DNA of 64,000 bases, taken from Corynebacterium appendicis CIP 107643 (GTDB taxonomy: Bacteria; Actinomycetota; Actinomycetes; Mycobacteriales; Mycobacteriaceae). Positions 34,601-42,582 of the stretch are shown piece after piece. Location of the stretch: assembly GCF_030408415.1 (NCBI RefSeq), contig NZ_CP046976.1:620001-684000 (forward strand). The letters run 5' to 3'. A program made the position numbers and the translations under genes. The notes beneath the pieces are model-generated. The model was not told the origin of the DNA, ran no database searches, and saw nothing but the letters and a program-made list of their open reading frames with translations. Numbering within the stretch: position 1 is the first letter of the stretch; each line of letters starts with the position of its first letter.

Positions 34601-36419
34601 CGGACCCGTTCCCGTCGACGAGCTCGAGCTCTACACCTCGGTTCCCGCCGCGGCACTCGAAGAGAGCCTGGGCAGGCGCATGATGCGCGTGCGCATCGGC
34701 GGCCGTGAGCATCTCGCGCAATCACTCGACGCGCCATTGCTTCGCGACGGCCTCGGCGTGCCCGTCCCTCCCGGCATCGCCGCCCAGGTGGCCACGATCC
34801 CGGATGCTCTCAGCCAACTGGTCACCCGGTGGGTACGCACACGTGGGCCGTTCACCCTGCGCGACCTCGCCGCCGCCTTCGGTCTGTCCGTCGGTGCTTC
34901 CTATGAGACGTTGAAGCGCCTCATCGAGGATGGGAAAGTCATCGAGGGCCGTTACCGCCAGGGTGTCGACGAGCAGGAGTACATGGGTGCAGATGTCCTG
35001 CGCATCGTGCGCACCCGCTCTCTCGCCGCGGCGCGGGCGCAGACTCGACCCGTCTCCCAGTCGGCCCTCGGCCGCTTCATGCCCGCCTGGCTCAATATCG
35101 CTCCGGCGGGGCAGCGGCCGGCACTCCGTGGCGCCGACGGCGTCTACTCCGTCATCGAGCAGCTCGCCGGGATCCGTCTGCCCGCCAGCGCGTGGGAGTC
35201 GATGATCCTGCCCAGCCGCGTCGGCGATTATTCCCCGGAAATGCTCGACGAGCTCACTTTGTCCGGTGAAGTGCAGATTGTCGGGGCTGGAAAAGCCGGC
35301 GCACGCGACCCGTGGATCATGCTGCTTCCCGCCGACTATGCCGCGCAGCTCATTCCCGTTCCGGAAGAGCCGCTGCTGAGCCTCACTCAACAGCGCGTGA
35401 TGGACAAAATCAACGTCGGCGGCGGCTATCTCTTCACCGACCTGCTCGGGCCCGCCTCCGAATCGTTCACCACCTCCGATGAACTCCGTGAATCCATGTG
35501 GGACCTGGTTGAAGCTGGACTCATCGCGCCGGATTCCTTCGCGCCGATCCGTGCGCGCCTGGCCGGCGGCAAGCACGGAAAGACGGCCCACCGTGCTAAG
35601 CGTCGGCCGTCGCGAAGCCGGATCCGTTCCGGACGCACCACATTCGCGGATGTCACGCCGCCGGACATGACGGGACGCTGGGCAGCGACGCCCACGCCAG
35701 ACACCGACCCCACGCAGCGCTCGCTCGCGCACGGCGAGGCGTGGCTCGACCGCTACGGCGTAGTCACCCGCGGCAGCATTGTCGCCGAAGACGTCCTCGG
35801 CGGATTCGCCCTGGCCTATAAGACCCTGTCCGGCTTCGAGGAATCCGGCAAAGCCATGCGCGGCTACCTCGTCGAAGGGCTCGGCGCGGCACAGTTCTCC
35901 ACGCCCGCGACCATCGACCGTCTGCGCGGCCACCAGGATTCCGACGACCTCGTCGGTTGGCCGTCCGGCACGAAGGAGCCGAAGGTCTACGTGCTCGCCG
36001 TCACCGACCCAGCCAACCCGTACGGCGCGGCACTCCCGTGGCCCGACACCGGACCGACCCGCTCGGCAGGAGCACTCGTCGTGCTTATCGACGGCCTGCT
36101 CGCCGCCCACATCACCCGCGGCGGCAAGACCATGACCACCTTCTTCGACGGTTTTCCCGGAGGCACGGGCACCGAAGATGAATTGCTCTCCATGGTCGTG
36201 GGGGCGCTCACTGACGCGGTGGCGGCGGGAAGGTTGTCGCCGTTGACCGTCGAAAAGCTCAACGGCGAGCCTGCATTCATCCTGAAGAATCACGGTGCCG
36301 GCGCGTCCCCGCGCGGCGCGAAGATCGGCGGGAAGGCCGTCTCCTCGCCGAAGCGGCGCGGGAGGAGTGTGGCCGAGGCGCTGGAAGAACTCGACGAAAA
36401 TCTCAATTTCGACGATTGA
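31656..36419 (+). CDS. lhr: Lhr-type ATP-dependent DNA/RNA helicase
   Basis: 1587 residues from a GTG at 31656. A long Lhr: helicase core with Walker A APTGSGKTLAAFLWSL, DEIH box VDEIHALAGTKRGVHLA, SAT motif GLSATVRPLDAVA and motif VI LQRVGRAGHSVG; then winged-helix and Lhr-core beta-barrel, and an extended C-terminal half with FTLRDLAAAFGLSVGASYE. Family members unwind 3'-tailed duplexes and serve mutagenesis-inducible repair in mycobacteria. Nearby nei supports a repair role. Full length, no lesions. Confidence 0.96.
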   Translation: MPDRPFDRSVSGDSGRILDRFHPQVATWFEEVFAAPTPVQEQAWTSISEGENTLVVAPTGSGKTLAAFLWSLNSMVQRSGQQALHFGDNAELQRSTQGTRDGVKVLYISPLKALGVDVENNLRAPLTGIARVAQRMELDMPDISVAVRSGDTPQSERNRQARKPPDILITTPESLYLMVTSKAAGILKTVDTVIVDEIHALAGTKRGVHLALSMERLRRLAGDFQRIGLSATVRPLDAVANFLGERTTIVNPPAEKKWKLDVHVPVEDMSDLPVPEEGSPIGEAVIDTSAISDDVLDFNLDGPETAKRDLAPPPTPGQSSIWPHIETQLYQEVMAHQSTIVFVNSRRTAERLTSRLNEIWASEHDPDSLSPDTRRPPAQLMKSVDVAGEAAPVIARAHHGSVSKEERKSTEAALKEGTLRAVVSTSSLELGIDMGAVDLVVQVESPPSVASGLQRVGRAGHSVGAVSEGSFYPKHRSDLAQTAVTVPRMRQGLIEELHTPKSPLDVLAQQTVAAVAVEDLELDGWYETVTRAWPYRDLAREVFDAVIDLVIGIYPSTDFAELRPRAILDGTTLKARPGAQRVAVTNAGTIPDRGMFGVFLVGTDAEGGVPRRVGELDEEMVYESRVGDVFTLGASSWRIENITRDQVQVSPAPGHTGRLPFWSGDSLGRPYELGLALGAFRREAKSDPSVIDASLDAYARDNLLKYLDEQEEATGIVPDEKTLVLERFTDELGDWRVVLHTPFGKGVNAAWALATGWRVAQETGMDAQAVAGDDGIVLRLPQGEKEPGGSIFAFDADKIADIVTEQVGNSALFASRFRECAARALLLPRRNPGKRAPLWQQRQRAEQLLDVARNYPSFPIILETVRECLQDVYDLPALQDVMRNLSTRRIRVAEVTTDQPSPFASSLLFNYTGAFMYEGDTPLAEKRAAALALDPSLLAKLLGTVELRELLDADVIADVDASLRRLGKAETSEQFADTLRIVGPVPVDELELYTSVPAAALEESLGRRMMRVRIGGREHLAQSLDAPLLRDGLGVPVPPGIAAQVATIPDALSQLVTRWVRTRGPFTLRDLAAAFGLSVGASYETLKRLIEDGKVIEGRYRQGVDEQEYMGADVLRIVRTRSLAAARAQTRPVSQSALGRFMPAWLNIAPAGQRPALRGADGVYSVIEQLAGIRLPASAWESMILPSRVGDYSPEMLDELTLSGEVQIVGAGKAGARDPWIMLLPADYAAQLIPVPEEPLLSLTQQRVMDKINVGGGYLFTDLLGPASESFTTSDELRESMWDLVEAGLIAPDSFAPIRARLAGGKHGKTAHRAKRRPSRSRIRSGRTTFADVTPPDMTGRWAATPTPDTDPTQRSLAHGEAWLDRYGVVTRGSIVAEDVLGGFALAYKTLSGFEESGKAMRGYLVEGLGAAQFSTPATIDRLRGHQDSDDLVGWPSGTKEPKVYVLAVTDPANPYGAALPWPDTGPTRSAGALVVLIDGLLAAHITRGGKTMTTFFDGFPGGTGTEDELLSMVVGALTDAVAAGRLSPLTVEKLNGEPAFILKNHGAGASPRGAKIGGKAVSSPKRRGRSVAEALEELDENLNFDD

Positions 36420-36445
36420 CGGTGGATTCACCTTATCCCTAGAAT
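36416..36445 (+). promoter_or_regulatory. Promoter of the toxin-antitoxin pair
   Basis: TTGACG (36416-36421) and TAGAAT (36440-36445), 18 bp apart, lie just after the lhr stop. GTAG ... CTAC (36447-36462) forms a short inverted repeat between this promoter and the antitoxin RBS, a possible autoregulatory site. Confidence 0.6.
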
Positions 36446-36474
36446 GTAGTCATGTTGCTACGGAGGGAGTGCTG

Positions 36475-36717
36475 ATGACACACTTGATGTCTGCTCGCGA
36501 GTTCAACCAAGAGCTCAGTCGTGCGAAACGGGAAGCGCTTGTATCCCCGGTAATCGTCACTGACCGTGGTGAACCATCCCATGTGCTTATGTCTTACGGA
36601 GAATATGAGAGGCTGACGCGTTCACCCGGGAGCTTTGTTGAAAAGCTATTGATCGATGATCCCGTCGACGTGGATATAGACAAGTCTGAGCTAGGCTTGC
36701 GGCCGGTCGAATTCTGA
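36475..36717 (+). CDS. Phd/YefM-family antitoxin
   Basis: 80 residues from the ATG at 36475 with GGAGGG upstream. Phd/YefM N-terminal DNA-binding fold: MSAREFNQELSRAKREAL, VIVTDRGEPSHVLMSYGEYE; the acidic C-terminal segment (DDPVDVDIDKSELGLRPVEF) would wrap the toxin. Overlaps the toxin gene by 1 bp (TGATG). It autoregulates and neutralises the PIN toxin. Confidence 0.92.
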   Translation: MTHLMSAREFNQELSRAKREALVSPVIVTDRGEPSHVLMSYGEYERLTRSPGSFVEKLLIDDPVDVDIDKSELGLRPVEF

Positions 36718-37136
36718 TGTACATCCTCGACACGAACGTTATTAGCCAGTTCCATAAGCCTCGTCCTGACAAGGGAGTCTTGGCATGGGTTGGGGAGCGC
36801 AGCGAAGCAGAACTCCATATTTCCGTCATCACGGTGATGGAGATTGAGATCGGCATTCGCCGCCTCGAACGGCGTGATGGGGAACAGGCACGGCGGTTGC
36901 AGAACTGGCTTGATCACACGGTGATCCGAGCATTCCAGGGACGGATACTGCCGATCGACCTCGACGTCGCTCGTCGTTGCGCACCCCGACACGTTCCGGA
37001 CCCGGCTCCGGAAAGGGATGCTCTTATCGCGGCCACTGCCTCTTCACACGGCTTCACCGTCGTGACGCGCAACGAGAAGGATTTCCGGCGGCTAGGGGTT
37101 CCGGTGCTCAACCCGTTCGAGGTGTTAGATGCCTGA
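36717..37136 (+). CDS. PIN-domain (VapC/FitB-like) ribonuclease toxin
   Basis: 139 residues. PIN acidic residues: MYILDTNVISQFHKP (Asp5), VITVMEIEIGIRRLE (Glu), and DALIAATASSHGFTVVTRNEKDF (Asp). A Mg2+-dependent endoribonuclease that inhibits translation when free of antitoxin. Its 3' end overlaps nei by 8 bp, so expression of nei is partly tied to the pair. Confidence 0.93.
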   Translation: MYILDTNVISQFHKPRPDKGVLAWVGERSEAELHISVITVMEIEIGIRRLERRDGEQARRLQNWLDHTVIRAFQGRILPIDLDVARRCAPRHVPDPAPERDALIAATASSHGFTVVTRNEKDFRRLGVPVLNPFEVLDA

Positions 37137-37947
37137 AGGTGATTCCGTCTACCAGCTGTCCAAACGGCTGCAGTTCATGACCGGGCGTGAAGTGACAGCG
37201 TCATCGTTGCGGGTCCCGCGGTTTGCCACCGTCGACTTCACGGGCATGACAGTGGAGCGCGTGTGGCCGTATGGAAAACACCTCTTCATGCAGTTCGGCG
37301 CCGCCGGTCATGATGCGCAGATACTGCACACGCACCTGAAGATGGAAGGCACGTGGTCCGTCCACCGTGCTGGGGCTCGCTGGTCGAAGCCCGGCCACAC
37401 CGCGCGCGTCGTGCTCCAGCTTTTCGACGACGCCGGCGACATCGAGCTCATCGGTCACTCCTTGGGGCTGGTCGATGTCTTCCCCGTCCGCGAGTACGAG
37501 ACTGAGATGGGCTACCTCGGACCTGATCTTCTGGCCGAGGACTTCGACCACGACGAGGCGTTGCGTCGCATCCTTGCCGATCCGGAGCGAGAGATCGGCC
37601 GTAGTTTGCTCGACCAGTATCGCGTAGCAGGCATCGGCAATGAATACCGTGCGGAGATCTGCTTCCTCGGCGGCGTCCATCCGGCGCGGACTGTGGCTGA
37701 GGTGGGGCAGGGTGGCGTGATCAAGCTCCTGCGCATTGCGCGCCGTTTGATGTGGGCGAATAAAGACGAGGTCAAACGCGTGACCACCGGGGTGAAGCGC
37801 GCGGGCGAGACCTCCTACGTGTTCGGGCGCAACAAAAAGCCCTGCCGCCGGTGCGCCACCTTGATCACCAAGGGGTTTCTGGGCGGGCAGGGCGATTTAG
37901 AGCGCGTGATCTGGTGGTGTCCCACCTGTCAGCCGGAGCCTGACTAA
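37129..37947 (+). CDS. nei: Endonuclease VIII-like DNA glycosylase (Fpg/Nei family)
   Basis: 272 residues. Bifunctional glycosylase/AP lyase: N-terminal MPEGDSVYQLSKRL (catalytic Pro2, Glu3), the H2TH region LLDQYRVAGIGNEYRAEICF and a C-terminal zinc finger CRRC ... CPTC. Removes oxidised pyrimidines. In related genomes it directly follows lhr; here the toxin-antitoxin pair lies between them. Confidence 0.94.
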   Translation: MPEGDSVYQLSKRLQFMTGREVTASSLRVPRFATVDFTGMTVERVWPYGKHLFMQFGAAGHDAQILHTHLKMEGTWSVHRAGARWSKPGHTARVVLQLFDDAGDIELIGHSLGLVDVFPVREYETEMGYLGPDLLAEDFDHDEALRRILADPEREIGRSLLDQYRVAGIGNEYRAEICFLGGVHPARTVAEVGQGGVIKLLRIARRLMWANKDEVKRVTTGVKRAGETSYVFGRNKKPCRRCATLITKGFLGGQGDLERVIWWCPTCQPEPD

Positions 37948-38573
37948 GCAGTCGGTGCCTCGTTCTTCTCGCGGATCGCACGGCGGATGAAGAAGATGAG
38001 GAAACCGAGCAAGATCAGGATGAGAATCACGTAGACGACCTTGGAATACTGGTCGATGTAGCCGGTGACGGCCTCCCAGTTCTCGCCGAGCTTGAAGCCC
38101 AGGAAGATGAGGATGAAATTCCAGACGGCGGAGCCGAGGGTGGTCCACAGACCGAAGGTGAGCAGGTTCATCCGGTCCAGGCCAGCCGGGATGGAGATTA
38201 GCGAGCGGATGCCGGGGATCAGGCGGCCGAAGAGAATCGACGGCTTGCCGTATTTGTCGAACCAAGCGAGGGACTTGTCGACGTCGGACGCCTTGACCAG
38301 CCACATCCAGTCGGCGATCGCGCGCAGGCGGTCCGCGCCAAGCCAGGCGCCGATGCCGTACAACATGTACGCGCCGACGACGGAGCCGACGGTGGCCCAG
38401 ATGAACACCGGGATGAAGCTCAGCGAGCCCTGGGCGACGGTGAAGCCGCCGAGCGGCAGGACCACCTCGGAGGGGATGGGCGGGAAGAGGTTCTCGAGCA
38501 GGATGGCAATGCCGACGCCGGGGGCGCCGAGCGTATCCATCAAACTGACAATCCAGTCAATGATCGCGGACAT
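37944..38573 (-). CDS. DedA-family membrane protein
   Basis: 209 residues with about four to five membrane segments. Conserved DedA features: LLENLFPPIPSEVVLPLGGF near the N-terminus, GSVVGAYMLYGIGAWLG, FGRLIPGIRSLISIPAG. DedA (SNARE-associated) proteins act in lipid or undecaprenyl-phosphate recycling and envelope stability. Convergent with nei, overlapping it by 4 bp. Confidence 0.93.
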   Translation of the reverse strand: MSAIIDWIVSLMDTLGAPGVGIAILLENLFPPIPSEVVLPLGGFTVAQGSLSFIPVFIWATVGSVVGAYMLYGIGAWLGADRLRAIADWMWLVKASDVDKSLAWFDKYGKPSILFGRLIPGIRSLISIPAGLDRMNLLTFGLWTTLGSAVWNFILIFLGFKLGENWEAVTGYIDQYSKVVYVILILILLGFLIFFIRRAIREKNEAPTA

Positions 38574-38588
38574 GGCAAGTATCTTGCC

Positions 38589-40076
38589 TTATGCGACCTC
38601 CGTCGACCAAGTATGAACCGGCGCGCCTTTCCTCTGATTTTCCAGGTAGATCCTCAAAACCTTCGCGAGAGCAACCTGACGTTCAGGTGTGCCGGGCTTC
38701 GTGCCAGCGCCGATCTTGTCCAGCATGTCGAGCTGCCAGGTCGCGCCGTTTTGGCGGTGCCAGGCGCGGCCCTCGATGACTTTCAGATACTTATCAGCCA
38801 GCTCCTCGTCGACATCGAGGGAACGCAGACCCTCGTGTGCCTGGTCGAGGAGGTGGTTGAGGACGAGGTTGGAGACGTCGATACGCCCCAGCGTCGGCCA
38901 CGTCATCGTTGCGCCGATACCCTCGCGTGCGCCGGCATAGAAATTATCGCGGGCGTTCTCGAAGGTCAGACGCGACCAGACCGGACGGGTCTGCTCGCTC
39001 AAGAACTTGACCAGGCCGTAGTAGAACGCGGCGTCGGCGATGATGTCGATCGTCGTCGGCCCGGCGGCGAGCAGGCGGTTCTCCACGCGGATGTGGGACA
39101 GCTGGAGCGACGGATCGTAGATCGGGCGGTTCCAGCGCCACACCGTGCCGTTGTGCAGGTTCAGATAGTGCAGGCCCGGGCTGTTGCCGTCCATCATCGG
39201 CTTGCCCGCGTCCGTGCGGGATTCCGGAATGAGAGGGGAGAAGTACCGGACATTCTCCTCGAACAGGTCGAACACGCTCGTGATCCAGCGCTCGCCGAAC
39301 CACACGCGCGGCCGGACTCCTTGGTTGACCAGCGTGTCCGTGCGGGTGTCGATCGACTGCTTGAACACCGGGATGCGCGATTCGTGCCACGTGCGGTGCC
39401 CCATGAACAGCGGCGAATTCGCACTCAATGCCACCTGCGGGCCCGCGATCGCCTGCGATGCATTCCACGCCTCCGGGAACCGGTCCGGCGCGACCTGGAG
39501 GTGCAGCTGCATCGAGGTACAGGTCGATTCCGTGGCGATGTCGTCGAAGGTGGCGCGGTAGCGCTCCTGCCGCGCGACGTCGATCTGCACGAGCTCGCCG
39601 CGCGTTTCGACGACCATATTCGACAACGCGGAATAGCGGTTCTCCTGCGTCATCCACTCGTCGCTCTGCAGGTAGTCCGTGGTCACAGTCGGCAGCGTGC
39701 CGATCATCGCCAGATTCGCGCCAGCTTTCTTCGCTGCCGTATCGACGGCCCGGAGACGCTCGTCCAGCCCCTCATGCAGCACCGTCAGCCCGTCACCGGA
39801 CAGGTCCAGGGGCGGGTGGTTCAGCTCGACGTTGTAGCGGCCGACCTCAGCCTGGTATTCACCGGAAAGCTCCGCGAGCACCGCCTCGTTGCAGCCTGCC
39901 GGCGCCATGTCGTCGTCTACGAGATTGAGCTCGAGTTCGAGCCCGATCGTGCCATGGTCGACGAATTCCGCCTCCTGGAGGTGCTGGTCGAAAATCTCCA
40001 GGTCGTCCAGGAGCGCCTGACGGTATTTCGTCCGCTCTTTGGGGGTGTATGAATCGCGTGAAACGGCATCGCCCAT
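38589..40076 (-). CDS. Glutamate-cysteine ligase (GCS2) family protein
   Basis: About 495 residues from ATG 40076 (MGDAVSRDSYTPKERTKYRQ). The GCS2 ATP-grasp-like fold is visible: TIGLELELNLVDDD, EVGRYNVELNHPPLDL, STCTSMQLHLQVAPDRFPEA, and ENRLLAAGPTTIDIIADAAF. Some family members ligate Glu to Cys or other amines. Corynebacteria make mycothiol, not glutathione, so the substrate is probably different; unassigned. Confidence 0.85.
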   Translation of the reverse strand: MGDAVSRDSYTPKERTKYRQALLDDLEIFDQHLQEAEFVDHGTIGLELELNLVDDDMAPAGCNEAVLAELSGEYQAEVGRYNVELNHPPLDLSGDGLTVLHEGLDERLRAVDTAAKKAGANLAMIGTLPTVTTDYLQSDEWMTQENRYSALSNMVVETRGELVQIDVARQERYRATFDDIATESTCTSMQLHLQVAPDRFPEAWNASQAIAGPQVALSANSPLFMGHRTWHESRIPVFKQSIDTRTDTLVNQGVRPRVWFGERWITSVFDLFEENVRYFSPLIPESRTDAGKPMMDGNSPGLHYLNLHNGTVWRWNRPIYDPSLQLSHIRVENRLLAAGPTTIDIIADAAFYYGLVKFLSEQTRPVWSRLTFENARDNFYAGAREGIGATMTWPTLGRIDVSNLVLNHLLDQAHEGLRSLDVDEELADKYLKVIEGRAWHRQNGATWQLDMLDKIGAGTKPGTPERQVALAKVLRIYLENQRKGAPVHTWSTEVA

Positions 40077-40137
40077 GTGCAAAGCTTATCCGTTTCAGCA
40101 GCGCAGTCGCTGCATCAACGGCTAATTTCCATTCACG

Positions 40138-41775
40138 CTACTTCTTGCTGCGGTACCACCCGATGAGAGCGTCGGTGGAAGAGTCGCCGGTGTCGGGCTC
40201 CTCCGCACCGGAGACCGCGCCCGCGAGCTCGTTCGCCTGCGCCTTGCCCAGCTCCACGCCCCACTGGTCGAAGGAGTTGATGCCCCAGATCACACCCTGG
40301 GTGAACACGATGTGCTCGTACAGCGCGATGAGCGCGCCGAGCACGTGCGGGGTGAGTTCCTCGGCCAGGATCGTCGTGGTGGGGCCGTTGCCCGGCATCA
40401 CCTTGTGCGGGGCCAAGTGCTTATCGACGCCCCCCGCTTCCACCTCTTCCTGCGTTTTCCCGAAAGCGAGCACCTTGGTCTGAGCGAAGAAATTGCCCAT
40501 CAGCAAGTCGTGCATGGAGCCTTCGCCCGAGGCCGTCGGCAGGTCCTGCTTCGGGTTGGCGAAGCCGATGAAGTCAGCCGGCACCATCGTCGTTCCTTGG
40601 TGGATCAGCTGGTAGAAGGCGTGCTGGCCGTTCGTGCCGGGTTCGCCCCAGAAGATCTCGCCGGTGTCGCAGGTGACAGGGGCGCCGTCGATACGCGTGC
40701 TCTTGCCGTTCGATTCCATGGTGAGCTGCTGCAGGTACGCCGGGAAACGGGAGAGATCCTCGGAGTAGGGGAGCACGGCGTGGGTCTGCGCGCCGTAGAA
40801 ATTGCGGTACCAGATATTCAGCAGGCCCATGAGAGCCGGCACATTCTGCTCGAGCGGTGTAGAGCGGAAGTGCTCGTCCACCGCGTGGAAGCCCTCGAGG
40901 AAACGCATGAAGTCTTGTGGCCCGATGACCGCCATGAGCGACAGGCCGATCGCCGAATCGACCGAGTAACGGCCGCCGACCCAATCCCAGAACGGGAACA
41001 TGTTGTCGGTGTCGATGCCGAATTCCGCGACCTTCTCCGCATTCGTCGACACCGCCACGAAGTGCTTCGCAATGGCCGACTCATCCCCATCAAACTGCTC
41101 CAGCAGCCAGCGCTTCGCCGCATGCGCGTTGGACAGCGTCTCCTGGGTGGTGAAGGTCTTCGACGCGACGATGAACAGCGTCTCGCCCGGGTCGGCGCTA
41201 TCGAGCACGCTGGTCATGTCAGCGGGGTCAACATTGGAGACGAACTCCGCGGTGATCCCCGCTGTTGCGTACGTGCGCAGCGCCTTCGCCGCCATTGCCG
41301 GGCCCAAGTCGGAGCCGCCGATGCCGATATTGACGACCTTCTTGATGGTGTGGCCGGTGTGGCCGAGCCACTCGCCAGAGCGCAGCTTGGACGCGAAATC
41401 GCGCATCCGGCCCAAGACCTCGTGCACGTCGGCGGCCACGTCCTGTCCGTCGACCTCGAGGTCATCCTCCGCCGGGATGCGCAGGCCGGTGTGGAGCACC
41501 GCGCGGTCCTCCGTGGAATTGATGTGCGCGCCGGTGAACATCTTCTCGGTCGCGCCCTTCAGGTCCGCCTCCTCAGCGAGAGCCACTAGAGCCTGGAGAA
41601 TGTCCTCGTCGACCAGGTTCTTCGACAGATCCACGTGCAGTCCCGCCGCGTCGAACGTGAACCTCTCTGCTCGGTCGCTGTCGCGGTCGAACATGTCGCG
41701 CAAGGTCGTCTTGTTCTTCTCCGCGTGGAGCTTCAGCAGGTTGCTCCAGGCAGTTGTGGAGGTGATGTCGGTCAT
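40138..41775 (-). CDS. pgi: Glucose-6-phosphate isomerase
   Basis: 545 residues from the ATG at 41775, with AGGAG five bases upstream. Interconverts glucose-6-P and fructose-6-P. SIS fold motifs: [49 protein letters not shown] and the C-terminal [17 protein letters not shown] with the catalytic Lys. Divergent from the small monooxygenase. Confidence 0.97.
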   Translation of the reverse strand: MTDITSTTAWSNLLKLHAEKNKTTLRDMFDRDSDRAERFTFDAAGLHVDLSKNLVDEDILQALVALAEEADLKGATEKMFTGAHINSTEDRAVLHTGLRIPAEDDLEVDGQDVAADVHEVLGRMRDFASKLRSGEWLGHTGHTIKKVVNIGIGGSDLGPAMAAKALRTYATAGITAEFVSNVDPADMTSVLDSADPGETLFIVASKTFTTQETLSNAHAAKRWLLEQFDGDESAIAKHFVAVSTNAEKVAEFGIDTDNMFPFWDWVGGRYSVDSAIGLSLMAVIGPQDFMRFLEGFHAVDEHFRSTPLEQNVPALMGLLNIWYRNFYGAQTHAVLPYSEDLSRFPAYLQQLTMESNGKSTRIDGAPVTCDTGEIFWGEPGTNGQHAFYQLIHQGTTMVPADFIGFANPKQDLPTASGEGSMHDLLMGNFFAQTKVLAFGKTQEEVEAGGVDKHLAPHKVMPGNGPTTTILAEELTPHVLGALIALYEHIVFTQGVIWGINSFDQWGVELGKAQANELAGAVSGAEEPDTGDSSTDALIGWYRSKK

Positions 41776-41865
41776 TGCCACTCCTAATGGTCGTCGAGGA
41801 ATCCGCAGTGAATATCTCCCAGACTAATGAAATTCGCGTCCGCGTTTTGGCCATAATGGGTAAGC

Positions 41866-42186
41866 ATGAGCATCGTTAAGATTAACGCAATCACCGTCCC
41901 CGAAGGCGCCGGCGAACAGCTCGAGCAGCGCTTCCAAGCACGCAAGCACGCCATCGATACCCAGCCCGGTTTCGAGGGCTTTCAGCTCCTTCGACCGGTG
42001 AAGGGAGAGGACCGCTACTTCGTGGTCACACGCTGGGCCGACGAGGAGTCCTACAAGGACTGGTGGGCCGGCGAAGGCAAGTCCGCCCACGGCCACAAAG
42101 AGGGTGAAGAGTCCCGCAAGCCGGTCGCATCCGGCGCCGAGCTCCTCGAATTCGAGGTCGTGCTTGACTCCCTCGAGCAGGACTAG
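41866..42186 (+). CDS. ABM-fold monooxygenase (MhuD/HmoA-like)
   Basis: 106 residues. Antibiotic biosynthesis monooxygenase fold: IVKINAITVPEGAGEQLEQRF, HAIDTQPGFEGFQLLRPVKG, YFVVTRWADEESYKDWWAGE. The length, the Asn near the start and the central Trp pair match the mycobacterial heme-degrading MhuD group, so heme-iron release is possible; the heme-ligand His (GKSAHGHKEGE region) is plausible. Monocistronic. Confidence 0.8.
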   Translation: MSIVKINAITVPEGAGEQLEQRFQARKHAIDTQPGFEGFQLLRPVKGEDRYFVVTRWADEESYKDWWAGEGKSAHGHKEGEESRKPVASGAELLEFEVVLDSLEQD

Positions 42187-42196
42187 GAGTTCGCTC

Positions 42197-42496
42197 CTAA
42201 CCCAGCTTGCCCCGGCCGAGCCGCAGCAGAATTGCGGCGAGGTTGGGGCCTTCCTCTCCGAGCTCGTCGCGGAACTGGTTGATGATGGCCACCTCGCGGG
42301 TGTGGACCAGGCGCGTACCACCGGAACCCATGCGGGTCTTGCCAATGGCGGAGGAGATTTCGGAGCGGCGCTTCACGGCGTCGAGGATGACGCGGTCGAG
42401 GCCGTCGATTTCTTCACGGTAGGCCTGGATTTCCTCGTTGGACAACGGGTCGTCGGTGCCGGACGGGTGCCTGATATCGCTGTTATCCACGCTCAT
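42197..42496 (-). CDS. Chorismate mutase (AroQ-type)
   Basis: 99 residues from the ATG at 42496. Single all-helical domain: EEIQAYREEIDGLDRVILDAVKRRSEISSAIGKTRMGSGGTRLVHTRE carries the helix-1 Arg, the RRSEI helix and the Lys/Arg active-site residues of the mycobacterial AroQ-delta type. Makes prephenate for Phe and Tyr. In corynebacteria it forms a complex with DAHP synthase. Divergent from pcrA. Confidence 0.9.
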   Translation of the reverse strand: MSVDNSDIRHPSGTDDPLSNEEIQAYREEIDGLDRVILDAVKRRSEISSAIGKTRMGSGGTRLVHTREVAIINQFRDELGEEGPNLAAILLRLGRGKLG

Positions 42497-42582
42497 AACC
42501 TCTGATTCTGCCACGAATTGCACAGAGTGTTCGAGAGGACGCGGACGGATGGTTCACCCCGCCAAGTACGGTAGTAGCCATC

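Noticed and set aside
34722..36431. 569-codon minus-strand open frame
   Set aside because: Lies entirely opposite the C-terminal half of lhr; no motif, no RBS.
38613..40052. 479-codon plus-strand open frame
   Set aside because: Antisense shadow of the GCS2-family ligase.
42497..42582. LexA/SOS box upstream of pcrA
   Set aside because: Only a GTTCGA half-site (about 42529) is visible; no TCGAAC partner at the right distance.
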